Shown here: positions 8,586-17,227 of the stretch, in pieces
Position numbering within the stretch: position 1 is the stretch's first letter
Layout of the letters: each line of letters starts with the position of its first letter
Assembly: GCF_007859765.1 (NCBI RefSeq)
Contig: NZ_SIHJ01000003.1
Location: 412,072-476,071 of the forward strand
Length of the DNA: 64,000 nt
Direction: 5' to 3'
Source: Posidoniimonas corsicana
GTDB lineage: Bacteria; Planctomycetota; Planctomycetia; Pirellulales; Lacipirellulaceae
The notes under the pieces: generated by a model
What the model was told of the DNA's origin: nothing
What the model saw: the letters and a program-made list of their open reading frames with translations, nothing else
The model's database searches: none
Position numbers and translations under genes: made by a program

Positions 8586-9737
8586 TTAGGCGGCGTCGCG
8601 CTTGGCGCCGGTGCGGGCCTGGGCGGCGAACGCGGCGATGGCGTCGATCACCTCGCTCTGCTCGGCCTTAGTCAGCTCGGGGAACACCGGCAGCGACAGC
8701 ACCTCGCGGGCGGCCTGCTCGGTGTGCGGGAGGTCGCCCTCCTGGTAGCCGAGCTCGGCGAAGCACGCCTGCAGGTGCAGCGGCACCGGGTAGTAGATGG
8801 CCGAGCCGATCTTGCGTTCGGCCAGGTACTGCTGCAGCGCGTCGCGCTGGCCGTTCTCGACGCGGACCGTGTACTGGTTCCAGACGCTGCGGCGGCCCTG
8901 GGCCACGCCGGGCACGCCGATCACGTCCGACAGCGAGAGCTTCTTGAAGCGTTCGTTGTAGCGGAAGGCGTGCTTCTCGCGGGCCTCGGCGTAGGAGTCG
9001 AGCGAGCGGAGCTTGACGCCCAGCGCCGCGGCCTGGATGGTGTCCAGGCGGCTGTTGACGCCGACCATGTGGTGGTAGTAGCGGGGGTCCTGGCCGTGGT
9101 CGCAGAGGATGCGCATCTTGTGGGCCAGCTCGGCGTCGTCGGTGGTGATCATGCCGCCGTCGCCCATGCCGCCCAGGTTCTTGGTGGGGTAGAAGCTGAA
9201 GCAGCCGATCGTGCCGAGCGAGCCGACCCGCTTGCCGGCCTCGGTGGCGCCGATCGCCTGGGCCGCGTCCTCGATGACGTAGAGGTCGTGCTTCTTGGCG
9301 ATGCGGTTGAGGGCGGTCATGTCGGCGGCCTGGCCGAACAGGTGCACCGGCATGATCGCCTTGGTGTGCGGCGTGATGCGGCGCTCCACGTCCTCGGGCG
9401 AGAGGTTGTAGGTGCCCGGCACGATGTCGGCGAACACGGGCGTGGCGCCGACGCGCCAGACGCTGCCGGCGGTGGCGAAGAACGTGAAGCTGGGGAGGAT
9501 CACCTCGTCGCCGGGGCCGATCTCCAACGCCATCAGCGCGACCAGCAGGGCGTCGGTGCCCGAGGCGCAACCCACGGCGTGCTCGGCGCCGCAGTACTCG
9601 GCCACGTTCTGCTCGAGCTGCTTGACGGCCGGGCCCTTGACGAAGGCGCCGGTGGTGCAGACCTCGGTGATCGCGGCGGTGATCTCGTCCATCAGAGGCT
9701 GGTTCTGACGGTTCACATCAAGCATTGGGACGGGCAT
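8586..9737 (-). CDS. DegT/DnrJ/EryC1/StrS family PLP-dependent sugar aminotransferase
   Basis: A 383-residue protein of normal family length. PLP-binding features are visible: GTDALLVAL (residues 60-68), VIEDAAQ (154-160, with Asp157 contacting the pyridine nitrogen) and the Schiff-base lysine Lys186 in SFYPTKNLGG. Members transfer an amino group to nucleotide-linked keto-sugars for surface polysaccharides or glycans; the exact sugar cannot be deduced. Start ATG 9737 has GGGGAGC just upstream; ATG 9725 (MLDVNRQ) is an alternative. It stands alone and ends at a strong terminator. Internal repeats of family motifs are intact, so it should be active. Confidence 0.92.
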   Translation of the reverse strand: MPVPMLDVNRQNQPLMDEITAAITEVCTTGAFVKGPAVKQLEQNVAEYCGAEHAVGCASGTDALLVALMALEIGPGDEVILPSFTFFATAGSVWRVGATPVFADIVPGTYNLSPEDVERRITPHTKAIMPVHLFGQAADMTALNRIAKKHDLYVIEDAAQAIGATEAGKRVGSLGTIGCFSFYPTKNLGGMGDGGMITTDDAELAHKMRILCDHGQDPRYYHHMVGVNSRLDTIQAAALGVKLRSLDSYAEAREKHAFRYNERFKKLSLSDVIGVPGVAQGRRSVWNQYTVRVENGQRDALQQYLAERKIGSAIYYPVPLHLQACFAELGYQEGDLPHTEQAAREVLSLPVFPELTKAEQSEVIDAIAAFAAQARTGAKRDAA

Positions 9738-9889
9738 GGGATGCTCCCCTTGGTGGTCGGTAGTTGGGTCGCCGGAAAGCGGGGTCCGGGCTTGTGGCGG
9801 CGGTGCTCCGCCAGAGTGGCCAGGAGATTAGGCCGTTCGCCAAAAAGCGTCAACGTCGAAGGAGCGCGAAATAGAGGCCGCGCCCAGCA

Positions 9890-10306
9890 TTAGTCACGGT
9901 AAAGCTGGAACTCGCTGAGGTGGATGTCGGCGATGTCCAGCTCCGGCAGCGAGTGCTTAAGCCGCAGGTGGATGCGGCGGCGCAGCATGCGGAGTTCCGG
10001 GTCCTGCAGCTCCTCGCTCGACGCCAGCCGGGCGGCGGTCAGCACCTGGTCCCGGACGCGGTGCGTGCGGGATGCTAGCAGCTTCGAGAAGTCGGTGGCG
10101 ATCTGCTCGCTGACGCTGGCGTGCACGGTGAAGATCAGCCGGGTCGTGACGTCTTCGAGCGGCTGGTACTCGCGGAGCACGAACGAGCCGAGCTCGAAGC
10201 CGACCAGGCCGGGCTCCTCGGGCGGCGCTTCTTCGGCGGCCCGCGCAGGGGGCGCCCACGACAGCAGGCAGGACAGCAAGCAGAGGGCGGACGCTCGGTA
10301 TCGCAT
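9890..10306 (-). CDS. Exported FliL-like small protein (member 1 of 3)
   Basis: A 138-residue protein with a cleavable signal peptide (Ala-x-Ala near ARAAEE). The mature part resembles the C-terminal domain of FliL. It has a short beta strand FIFTVHASV, then the helix pattern 'H+vRDqvLtAaRlASSEELqDPELrmLR' and an ending with a DIHLSEFQLY strand. It lies 15 bases downstream of the second family member on the same strand, so they should be co-transcribed. No flagellar genes are nearby. FliL normally sits at the flagellar stator; the resemblance here is at motif level, so the function is open. Confidence 0.6.
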   Translation of the reverse strand: MRYRASALCLLSCLLSWAPPARAAEEAPPEEPGLVGFELGSFVLREYQPLEDVTTRLIFTVHASVSEQIATDFSKLLASRTHRVRDQVLTAARLASSEELQDPELRMLRRRIHLRLKHSLPELDIADIHLSEFQLYRD

Positions 10307-10321
10307 GGCGGTCGGCAGGGG

Positions 10322-10828
10322 TTACATCGGGTCGGTGAGCACTTCGGTGATCACCAGCCGGCGGACCAAGTGGCCCTCGAACAGCGGCTGGATCTCGTCG
10401 AGCACCCGCGCGCGGAAGGCGGTGAGTTGGGGGTCGAGCAGCTCGTTGACGCTGGAGTTGCGGCAGGTGGTCATCACGCGGTCGCGGAGCGAGTTCTTGT
10501 TCCGGTCGATCAGCCGGGCGGTCGAGCCGCTCTCGTGCGGCTCGACGAGCGCGTCCAGGCGGAAGCGGAACAGGAGCGCGGTCTTGTAGCGGGTCTGGGC
10601 GCTGTCGTCGGCGTAGGGCGCCGGCACGGGGACCTCGTACTGGCCGAGCGGGATCTCGACCAGTTCCTCGGCGATGCGGCCCATCTCCTGCTCGTTGATG
10701 GTGAACTGCACTGGCGCATCGCCGCCGCAACCAGCCAGCACCGCCAGCACCGCCACGCACGACAGCACGGCGCCCCACCGGAGCGGGCGGCGGTCCGGGT
10801 GGTTCGGGTTGTAGCGGCGGTCGGTCAC
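10322..10828 (-). CDS. FliL-like lipoprotein (member 2 of 3)
   Basis: A 168-residue protein if started at GTG 10828. The frame stays open further upstream but would then overlap the divergent gene. A basic N-terminus (RRYNPNHPDRRPLRW) is followed by a hydrophobic segment and the lipobox LAGC, so it should be an outer- or inner-membrane lipoprotein. The core shares the pattern of its neighbours: a strand ALLFRFRLDA, then SLRDRVMTTCRNSSVNELLD, then a helix and the VITEVL end. Gene order is member 2, then member 1, with a 15-base gap. Member 3 diverges from it on the other strand. Confidence 0.6.
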   Translation of the reverse strand: MTDRRYNPNHPDRRPLRWGAVLSCVAVLAVLAGCGGDAPVQFTINEQEMGRIAEELVEIPLGQYEVPVPAPYADDSAQTRYKTALLFRFRLDALVEPHESGSTARLIDRNKNSLRDRVMTTCRNSSVNELLDPQLTAFRARVLDEIQPLFEGHLVRRLVITEVLTDPM

Positions 10829-10970
10829 GGTGGACGCGTTCCAGTGGGGCGGAAAGATGTTCTCAAGGCTAGGTCGCCGCCCGGCCGCGCGGCGAGCTAT
10901 CCTTGCCCGGCAGGCGGGCGCCCGGCGCGCCCCGCCGGTAGTGCTGATGAACAGACGGGATCCAACGATC

Positions 10971-11408
10971 ATGACGACCAGCCTGGCGGCCCGATTGGTC
11001 TGCGTGCTGCTGTTGCCGGCCGTAGCAGGCTGCTACGACCCGGCCGCGATGATCGAGCGCGTCCGCAACGACGCCATCCAGTCGCGGCTGGAGGAGGTCA
11101 GCCTGGGCGACTTCCACGTCACGCTGCCCCGCGACGTGGCCAACAGCGAGACCACCGAGGTGTACGTGGAACTGTTCGGCCGCGCGGTCCGGTACCGCCT
11201 GGCCGAGATCGAGCAGAAGCTGGCGGAGAACGACCACGCGTACCGGCAGGACGTGCTGCTGGCGATCCGCAGCACGTCGAACGAGGAGCTGGCCGAGCCG
11301 AACCTGACCAAGCTCCGCGAGCGGGTGTTTGAGGCCGCCAACGCCACGCTGGGCGACACGCCGGTCGAGAAGGTCGGCATCTCGTACATCCGGCTGGTGC
11401 GGCACTAG
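10971..11408 (+). CDS. FliL-like lipoprotein (member 3 of 3)
   Basis: A 145-residue protein with a lipoprotein signal (hydrophobic run then VAGC, residue 21). The mature part follows the same plan as the two divergent neighbours: strand TEVYVELFGRAV, helix YRQDVLLAIRSTSNEELAE, then a helix leading to a final strand (VGISYIRLV). I chose ATG 10971; ATG 10947 would add eight residues. The 142-base region between members 2 and 3 must hold both promoters. Three related exported proteins side by side suggest a local duplication followed by divergence. Confidence 0.6.
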   Translation: MTTSLAARLVCVLLLPAVAGCYDPAAMIERVRNDAIQSRLEEVSLGDFHVTLPRDVANSETTEVYVELFGRAVRYRLAEIEQKLAENDHAYRQDVLLAIRSTSNEELAEPNLTKLRERVFEAANATLGDTPVEKVGISYIRLVRH

Positions 11409-11477
11409 ACCGCCGCGTTTGTCACGGCCGCCGCGGGCGCCTATCCTGGTGGGGTCCTCCACCCCGCCGAGTAGCCC

Positions 11478-12629
11478 GTGCCCGACGCCAACGAGTCCTT
11501 CGCCCACCTCCAAGCCTACGCCGACGAGCCCGGCGAGCTGCTCGCCCAGTTCGCCGAACGCTGCGCTGCCGCCGGCGACTGGGGCCGGCTGTTCGAGGCC
11601 CGGCTGATGCAGGCGCGGCTGCGGCTGGGCCTGCCGATCGACTGCACGCTGCTGGCCGACCGCTCGGCCGCCGTGCGGGATGAGTTGGAGAAGGCGTACC
11701 ACGAGGCGTGCGTCGAAGCGGGCGAGGGGCTGATCGCCGCCGGCCGCCCCGTAGACGCCTGGCCGTACCTCAAGGCCGCGGGCGAGCAGCAGCGCATTTC
11801 GGCGGCGCTCCGCGGGGTCACCCCTACCGAGCACGACAGCGAGGAGCTCATCCAGCTGGCGCTGCACGAGGGCGCCGACCCGGCGCTCGGGTTCCGTTGG
11901 CTGCTCGAGCAGTCCGGCACCTGCAACGCGGTGACCACGCTCGACGGCCTGGCCGGCTACCTGGAGACTGACGAGCTGCGCGGCTGCGCCGAGGTGCTCG
12001 TGGGCTGGCTGCACCGCGATCTGCGTGACAGCATCGCCGCGCACATCGAGCGGCAGGAAGGCGCGCCGCCCAGCGGGGACGACTTCGCCGAGTGGTACGA
12101 GGGCCGGCCGTGGCTGTTCGAGCACGAGTCTTCGCACGTCGACGCCTCGCACCTCGGGTCGACCGTCCGCTGGTCACGGCTGATGGAGGACCGCCCGCTG
12201 CTGGAGGAGGCGGTCCGGCTCGCCGACTACGGCGCGCGGCTGCACGAGTCGCAACGCTTCCCGCAGCCGCCGCCGTTCGAGGACGCCTACACCGCGCACC
12301 TGCTGTGGCTGCGTGCCGTGCTGGGGGACGGGGTGGACCAGGCGGTCGCCTACTTCCGCCGCCAGGCAAAGCACGCCGACGAGTACGCCCGCCCGGCCTG
12401 CGTCGAGGAGTACGTGAACCTGCTCGCCCGCTGCGGCCGCGGCGGCGAGGCGCTTGGCGAGCTGACCAAGCTTGTGCCCGCCGACTTCCCGCTGCCGCCG
12501 GGGGCGCCGACGCCGCTCGAGCTGGCCCGCGTCAGCGGCGCATGGGACGCGTACGATCGGCTGGTCCGCCAGCGGGGCGACGTGGTCGGCTACGCGGCGG
12601 GGCTCATCGCTCGCCGCGCGGATCCTTAG
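11478..12629 (+). CDS. Conserved-type hypothetical protein, helical repeat
   Basis: A 383-residue protein starting at GTG 11478. I do not recognise a named family. The sequence is rich in Ala, Glu and Leu helices with TPR-like spacing (LLAQFAERCAAAGDWGRLFEARL; AAGRPVDAWPYLKAAGEQ; YVNLLARCGRGGEALGELTK). A Trp/His/Glu-rich middle (YEGRPWLFEHESSHVDASHLG, residues about 206-226) could hold a metal or active site. No signal peptide is visible, so it is probably cytoplasmic. It ends inside the 3' end of the convergent anti-sigma gene, with a 26-base coding overlap. Confidence 0.6.
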   Translation: MPDANESFAHLQAYADEPGELLAQFAERCAAAGDWGRLFEARLMQARLRLGLPIDCTLLADRSAAVRDELEKAYHEACVEAGEGLIAAGRPVDAWPYLKAAGEQQRISAALRGVTPTEHDSEELIQLALHEGADPALGFRWLLEQSGTCNAVTTLDGLAGYLETDELRGCAEVLVGWLHRDLRDSIAAHIERQEGAPPSGDDFAEWYEGRPWLFEHESSHVDASHLGSTVRWSRLMEDRPLLEEAVRLADYGARLHESQRFPQPPPFEDAYTAHLLWLRAVLGDGVDQAVAYFRRQAKHADEYARPACVEEYVNLLARCGRGGEALGELTKLVPADFPLPPGAPTPLELARVSGAWDAYDRLVRQRGDVVGYAAGLIARRADP

Positions 12630-14229
12630 GCGGGCCGCGGCGGTCGTCGTCGGAGTCGCGGTCCCGATCGTCGCGGCCTCGGCGGTCCTTGTCGGGCCGG
12701 CCCCGCCCATCGGGTCCGCGGCCGTCCCGCCCGCCCAGGGCGCGGGTCATCTCTTCCAGCGTGCGGGGGTCGACGCCGCCGAGCTGCCGCTCGACGTACA
12801 GGTGGCGGATCCGCTCGTCCATCTCGTTGCGAGGCAGGGCGAGCAGCTCCATCCGTTCCTTGTCGGTCAGCGCGTCGCTAGTGAAGAACCCCTCCATGCT
12901 GCTGGGGTTGATGTCATCGGAGGCCAGCTTGAGGATCCACTGCCGCATCTTCGACGCGCGGCGCTCGGGCGGGTCGTCCGACAGCCCCTCGAGCACGGGC
13001 TCCCCCAGTTTCCTGGTGAGCAGCGGCTCCATCTCGGCCCACTCTTCGCGGGCGCGGTCGCGGAGCTCGTCGCGGATGCCGGGCCAGGGCCTGCCGCCGC
13101 CGTTGCGGTCGCCGCCGAACGCCACCTGGGGGATCATGGCGACCCGCAGCGCCGGCTGGCTCTCGATCGCCGCGTCGAACCGGTCGCTCCACTCGCGGAC
13201 TTTCTTGCGGAACTCACGGGCGTGGCGCGGTTCGTTTGTGCCACCACGCGCTTCCCACGCGTCGAGGCGCTGATTCCTTCCGCGCCGAAGTTCCGCGTAC
13301 AGGTCGTTGAGTCCGGGGCGCTGGGCGACTTCGGCAATCGCCTTGCGGAGCCGCGCCTCGTCCCTGGTGGTCAGGTCGCGGCGGGCGCGGGCGAGTTCCT
13401 GCCGCCGCAGGTCCGCAACCCGGTCCACCCGCTCCTCCGGGTCCGCAATCTGACGCAACTCGAACTGCGTGTTGGGGGTCAGGCCGGCGGTCCAGTCGGC
13501 GTAAGCGAGCGCGACCCGGCGCAGGTCGGGCGTCTGCGAGGGCGCCTGGGCGATCGACTCGTACCGGTCGCGGAGCGCCTGCTGCCGCGTTTCGGAGAGC
13601 GACAGGAAACGCCGCTCGGCCGTCTTCAGGCGGTCCTGGTCCACGCCGGAGAGGTCGCGGAGGCGGGCGCGTCGTTGGGCGCGGCTCTCGCCCGCGATCT
13701 TGGTCCACTCGGCGGCGTCGTCCTGCACCTGGCAGCAGCCGTGCCGCTGCACCAGGTCGGGCTGCCGGCTGGCCAGCAGGGTGAGGAACTGCGCGTCGGC
13801 GTTCTGCGACAGCGGCTCGATCCCCCACAGCACCGGCAGGTCCTGCACCAGCTGCCGGTCGGGCGTCGAGACGAAGCCGCGGACCATCAGGAAACCGGCA
13901 ACCGCCGCCGCGGCGCCCAGCAGGGCCACGCCCCACCACCGCCGCCGCCGCGTGACCGGCATCGCCGCGGTCAGCTCGGCCACTTCGCGCTGGGCCTCGA
14001 CGGCGACCATCTCGATCGTGGTGCGCGAGAAGTCCTCGTCGACGGTCGACTTCGGCAGGTCGTCCAGCGCGTTCCACGCCTTCTCCAGCGACTGCATCTC
14101 CTGACGCAGCTCGGGGTCCTCGCTGATCCGACGCTCGACGTCGCGCGCCTCCTCCGGCGACAGTTCGCCGTCGAGGTACGCGACCAGCATCTCGCGAGAC
14201 GCGTCGTCGGATTGGGAGGGGGAAGACAT
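12604..14229 (-). CDS. Large membrane anti-sigma factor-like protein
   Basis: A 541-residue protein immediately downstream of an ECF sigma gene (55 bases). The first 75 residues follow the anti-sigma/zinc-finger-like helical plan (MLVAYLDGELSPEEARDVE, then a helix) but without the HxxxCxxC zinc motif. A single membrane helix lies near residues 96-118 after a basic RRRRWW stop. The remaining 420 residues would be outside the cytoplasm. They are rich in Arg, Asp and Glu with several long helices, and the last 40 residues are a disordered Arg/Asp/Gly tail. The architecture suggests a protein that holds its cognate sigma at the membrane and senses an envelope signal. Confidence 0.75.
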   Translation of the reverse strand: MSSPSQSDDASREMLVAYLDGELSPEEARDVERRISEDPELRQEMQSLEKAWNALDDLPKSTVDEDFSRTTIEMVAVEAQREVAELTAAMPVTRRRRWWGVALLGAAAAVAGFLMVRGFVSTPDRQLVQDLPVLWGIEPLSQNADAQFLTLLASRQPDLVQRHGCCQVQDDAAEWTKIAGESRAQRRARLRDLSGVDQDRLKTAERRFLSLSETRQQALRDRYESIAQAPSQTPDLRRVALAYADWTAGLTPNTQFELRQIADPEERVDRVADLRRQELARARRDLTTRDEARLRKAIAEVAQRPGLNDLYAELRRGRNQRLDAWEARGGTNEPRHAREFRKKVREWSDRFDAAIESQPALRVAMIPQVAFGGDRNGGGRPWPGIRDELRDRAREEWAEMEPLLTRKLGEPVLEGLSDDPPERRASKMRQWILKLASDDINPSSMEGFFTSDALTDKERMELLALPRNEMDERIRHLYVERQLGGVDPRTLEEMTRALGGRDGRGPDGRGRPDKDRRGRDDRDRDSDDDRRGPPKDPRGER

Positions 14230-14284
14230 GACGGGGTAGCTGTTGGTGGTTGGTGGTGAGTATTAGGGGGTGCGGTTGGCTGGG

Positions 14285-14920
14285 CTAGCCGTCTACTTTT
14301 TGTCCGTGGTCGACGTACGGCGTCAGCGCCTCGCGGAGCTTGCCGCGGGCGCGGGCCAGCAGCGACTTGATCGCCTGCGGGGTCATCTCCATGACCTCGC
14401 CGATGTCCTCGTAGCTCATGTGTTCGAATTTGGCGAGCAGCACCGCCAGGCGTTGCCGCTCGTTGAGGGTGTCGATGGCCGCCAGCACGGCCTCCTGCAT
14501 CTCCGACTTGTCGAGCTGCCGGGTTGGCATCAGCGCGCTGGCCGCGGTCGCCGAGGCGACCACCGGGTTGAAGCTGCTGTCGTCCGGCTTGGCGGTGACG
14601 TTCACCTCCTTGCGGCGCGACAGCGTCCGCAGCGCGTTGGACGCCACGTTGTTGGCGATGGTGAACAACCAGGTGGAAAACTTCGATCCCGGCACGTACC
14701 GCTTGCGGGCGCGGTACACACGCAGGAACACGTCCTGGGCCAGGTCCTCGGCGATGTCCCGCTTGCCGGTCAGGTGCGCCATGAGCGACACCAGCCGGTT
14801 CTGGTAGCGGAGCATCAACTCCTCGAACGCCGCGGCGTCGTCGTCGCGCACGCGCAGCATCAGCCGCACGTCCGGGTCGGCGTGCGTGTAGCGCTGGATC
14901 GTGCTGTCGCTGATCGACAA
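14285..14920 (-). CDS. ECF-type RNA polymerase sigma factor
   Basis: A 211-residue protein of typical ECF length. Region 2 spans about residues 30-98 (FEELMLRYQNRLVSLM, then DLAQDVFLRVYRARKRY and FSTWLFTIANN). Region 4 spans about 145-200 with a helix-turn-helix (YEDIGEVMEMTPQAIKSLLARARGKL split over the turn). It directs RNA polymerase to its own regulon and is probably held inactive by the anti-sigma protein encoded directly downstream. It is the first gene of the minus-strand pair; its promoter should lie in 14921-15273. ECF factors of this type are abundant in Planctomycetes. Confidence 0.92.
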   Translation of the reverse strand: MSISDSTIQRYTHADPDVRLMLRVRDDDAAAFEELMLRYQNRLVSLMAHLTGKRDIAEDLAQDVFLRVYRARKRYVPGSKFSTWLFTIANNVASNALRTLSRRKEVNVTAKPDDSSFNPVVASATAASALMPTRQLDKSEMQEAVLAAIDTLNERQRLAVLLAKFEHMSYEDIGEVMEMTPQAIKSLLARARGKLREALTPYVDHGQKVDG

Positions 14921-15273
14921 AGGGGTCTCCGGCGTGGGGGCCGCGCGGTGGCTGTGGGTGCTGTCGCAGGGGGTGCGCCCGGCGGGACGCGTCCCGCCAG
15001 CCCTACCAGTTTAGGTGGCGGGGCGGCCTTGAGCCAGCTAGCCGGTTCCTCCACGTGGCCTGCAATGATAAACCCCGCTCCCCGCGGCAGGTTCCTCCGC
15101 TTTGCGGGCCGGTGAAGCGGCTGATCGGGTGACCACCACCGGCACGGGGTGCGCCCCGATCAGGGCGCCGCCCGATTCTCGGGAAACAGCGATTCCGGTG
15201 CAGGTCGGGTGGGGCGAGCAATCCGGTAGGCGGGGCAGGCTGCCGGATTCCGACGGATTGGTTTTCACGCCGG
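14921..15273. other. Intergenic region upstream of the sigma gene
   Basis: 353 bases without a convincing gene. Short open frames here lack family resemblance. It should contain the promoter of the ECF gene on the minus strand and the 3' end of the transcript of the membrane-protein pair. I see no strong hairpin. Confidence 0.5.
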
Positions 15274-15840
15274 CTAGCGGCGATGCACGTCGCACCCGGG
15301 CAGCAGCTCTTGCAGCCGTTCGAGCCCCTCGGCCGGGAAGTCGGTGGGCAGCCACAGCAGCTTCAGGCTGGTCAGTTTGGCGAGCTCCGGGATCGACTCC
15401 TCGGACACCGTGGTCGACGCCAGATCGAGCGTGTGCAGGTCGGGCAGGTTGTGCAGCAGCGCCACGTGACGGTCCGCTTCGCGGCTGAGCGGCGTGGGGG
15501 TGGCGACCGGGCCCAGGAAGTGCATGAAGCCCGGCTGCTGGGGGATGGGGGTCTCCTCCACGAACCTCACGTAGTAGACCCGGTTGAAGTAGTCGTCGCC
15601 CACCCACCGGCGGGCCCACCGCCAGGTCTGCGGCTTGCGGCTTCCGCTGAGCACGCCCCCGAGGTCGTCGTCGACGTAGTGGTGGAAGTCGTAGTAGACC
15701 GTGCCGCCCAGCTCCTGCAGCCGCTCGACCGCCCGCGCCTGCCGCCGCGCGTCGGCCAGCTGCAGCGCAAACCAACCCGACAGCAGGCTGGCCAGCAGCA
15801 CCACCAGCAGTAACGCGCGGAGGTTGAATCTCAGTCGCAT
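15274..15840 (-). CDS. Membrane-anchored leucine-rich-repeat protein
   Basis: A 188-residue protein. An N-terminal membrane anchor follows the planctomycete pattern RFNLRALLLVVLL. A coiled helix (ALQLADARRQARAVERLQ) and a beta-rich middle come next. A short leucine-rich repeat tract at about 128-180 reads LPDLHTLDLASTTVSEESI, then LTSLKLLWLPT. This type has a 'His-His-Tyr' rich segment (FHHYVDDD) and probably acts in envelope protein contacts. It follows the gene at 15892-16359 with a 51-base gap, so they likely form an operon. Confidence 0.65.
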   Translation of the reverse strand: MRLRFNLRALLLVVLLASLLSGWFALQLADARRQARAVERLQELGGTVYYDFHHYVDDDLGGVLSGSRKPQTWRWARRWVGDDYFNRVYYVRFVEETPIPQQPGFMHFLGPVATPTPLSREADRHVALLHNLPDLHTLDLASTTVSEESIPELAKLTSLKLLWLPTDFPAEGLERLQELLPGCDVHRR

Positions 15841-15891
15841 GGCATCGTCCGCTACAGCGCGAAGCCCGTGGTGCGCCGTCGCCCGCCGAGC

Positions 15892-16359
15892 CTACAGGCT
15901 GGGCGTCTCCTCGCCGACCATGTGCAGGTGGTTGTGGTCGACGGTGATGATGTACCGCCCGTCGGGGCGGTAGGCGCCGCGGCTGAAGTAGATCGAGCAC
16001 CGGTAGTGCGCGTGGTGCTGCTGCCCGGGTCCGATCATCGGGTACACCCGCACCGGGTCCACGTAGTCGGCCACCTTTTCGCGCACGATGCGGACGTTCA
16101 TGGTGGGGGCCTTCGCGCCCCGGGGCAGCGCCCGCTGCAACGCCCGCATCACCTCGGCGTCGCTGGGCGGGGGCAGGGCGGTCGTCTTGCCGCCGTCGGT
16201 GATCGGCCCCAGCACCGGAACGACCGCCGTCGACGCCCGCGGCGAGGGCCACAGGTAGAGCGCGGCGCCGAACCCGATCGAGAGCACGGTCATCACCGCC
16301 AGCAGCGTGCGGGTGCGGAAACGCGGCCAGCGGAGTCTAAGCCTTGACGTCGTGATCAC
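15892..16359 (-). CDS. Small single-pass membrane protein, unknown function
   Basis: A 155-residue protein starting at GTG 16359. It has an Arg-rich cytoplasmic start (RLRLRWPRFRTR), one membrane helix near residues 18-37, a Pro/Ala linker and a globular part. That part contains VYPMIGPGQQHHAHY and a DHNHLHMVG ending, both His-rich. I do not recognise a characterised family. The His clusters could bind metal, but nothing else supports that. It is the upstream gene of a two-gene set with the LRR membrane protein. Confidence 0.55.
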   Translation of the reverse strand: MITTSRLRLRWPRFRTRTLLAVMTVLSIGFGAALYLWPSPRASTAVVPVLGPITDGGKTTALPPPSDAEVMRALQRALPRGAKAPTMNVRIVREKVADYVDPVRVYPMIGPGQQHHAHYRCSIYFSRGAYRPDGRYIITVDHNHLHMVGEETPSL

Positions 16360-16677
16360 CGGTCGGGCCTCAGGGACGCTTGGTTTGCCTGCCTGCCGTT
16401 CGGGGCTTGGCGTTGGCGGGGCCCCTGTGTGACGCCTTGGTGAACGCTGTGAGGAACACCCCGATCAACGAGCTGCAGTCTACGGATTCCGGCAGCGGAA
16501 ATCACTAGAGAACGCTCGGATCCCTCGGTGTGAGTCCCAGGTGAGCAAATCATGTGGCCACATGACGCGCATCCCGGTCTGGCGTTAACCCCGTCACCCC
16601 CCTGGAGATGGTTGTGGCCGTGGGAGAAACCGGCTACCGTCCGCGGGTTGCGCCTTCTCTAACCTAAGGGGTCTCAC
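16360..16677. other. Intergenic region with palindrome
   Basis: 318 bases between divergent genes. It holds no gene I can support. The notable content is the 16-bp palindrome at 16550-16565, described separately. The region must carry the promoters for both the SnoaL-like gene and the membrane-protein pair. Confidence 0.5.
16550..16565. promoter_or_regulatory. 16-bp perfect palindrome, possible operator
   Basis: TCATGTGGCCACATGA is its own reverse complement. It lies 112 bases upstream of the SnoaL-like start and in the only intergenic region between two divergent transcripts. A dimeric repressor or activator site is the natural reading; no regulator is encoded next to it. Confidence 0.4.
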
Positions 16678-17097
16678 ATGTCTGCGAGCCACAAAGCCAC
16701 GTCGAAGCAGCTCCTGGAGCTCTGGGGGGACAACGCGGTTCATCAGGCCGCCGATTTCTTGTCGGACGGGTACATGAACCACCAGATGCCCGACGCCGGG
16801 GGCGGCGCCTCGGCGAAGTCGCTGGCGGAGTGGAAGACGCTGGTCACCGAATTCCACAACGGCTTCTCGGACGTGCGGATGGAGGTGCTGCAGCAGGTTG
16901 AAGAGGGCGACTACGTCTGCTCGCGGTGGAAGATGACCGCCAATCACACGGGCCCGTTTGCGGGCTACGAGCCGACCGGCAAGACCACCAGCTGGACCGG
17001 CGTGCACACCGACCGCTACGAAGGAGATGCTCTCGTCGAGTCCTGGGTCGACTGGGACAAGTACGGGTGGCTGGAGGGGCTCGGCCTGGTGGGCTGA
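16678..17097 (+). CDS. SnoaL-like polyketide-cyclase/ester-cyclase family protein
   Basis: A 139-residue protein with the NTF2-like alpha+beta cone pattern of SnoaL/ester cyclases. It has a start helix, a YMNHQMPDAGG loop, a long helix WKTLVTEFHNGFSDVRMEV, then strands VCSRWKMTANHTGPF and the ending with a TDRYEGDALVESWVDWDKYGW-type strand pair. The Asp/His pair that lines the pocket in the family (NH and WVDWD) is present. Members act on small hydrophobic molecules, but the substrate cannot be read. It appears monocistronic; ATG 16678 follows a CTAAGGGG stretch about eight bases upstream. Confidence 0.8.
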   Translation: MSASHKATSKQLLELWGDNAVHQAADFLSDGYMNHQMPDAGGGASAKSLAEWKTLVTEFHNGFSDVRMEVLQQVEEGDYVCSRWKMTANHTGPFAGYEPTGKTTSWTGVHTDRYEGDALVESWVDWDKYGWLEGLGLVG

Positions 17098-17227
17098 TGT
17101 CTGCCCGCGACATGCACGACGACCCGTTGCCGTGTGCTGAAACAATGCGAGTGCTGTGAGTTACGCGGCCAGCGAGGACATCGCTGGGGTCTTCTCAGTC
17201 GGGGGTCGCGCCGACACGCGTAGGTAA

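Noticed and set aside
8553..9893. 446-codon plus-strand frame over the aminotransferase
   Set aside because: Antisense shadow of the intact DegT-type gene with low-complexity Arg/Val/Gly/Leu sequence.
12472..14259. 595-codon plus-strand frame over the anti-sigma gene
   Set aside because: Antisense shadow; no signal peptide or domain; the minus strand has a coherent anti-sigma architecture next to a sigma gene.
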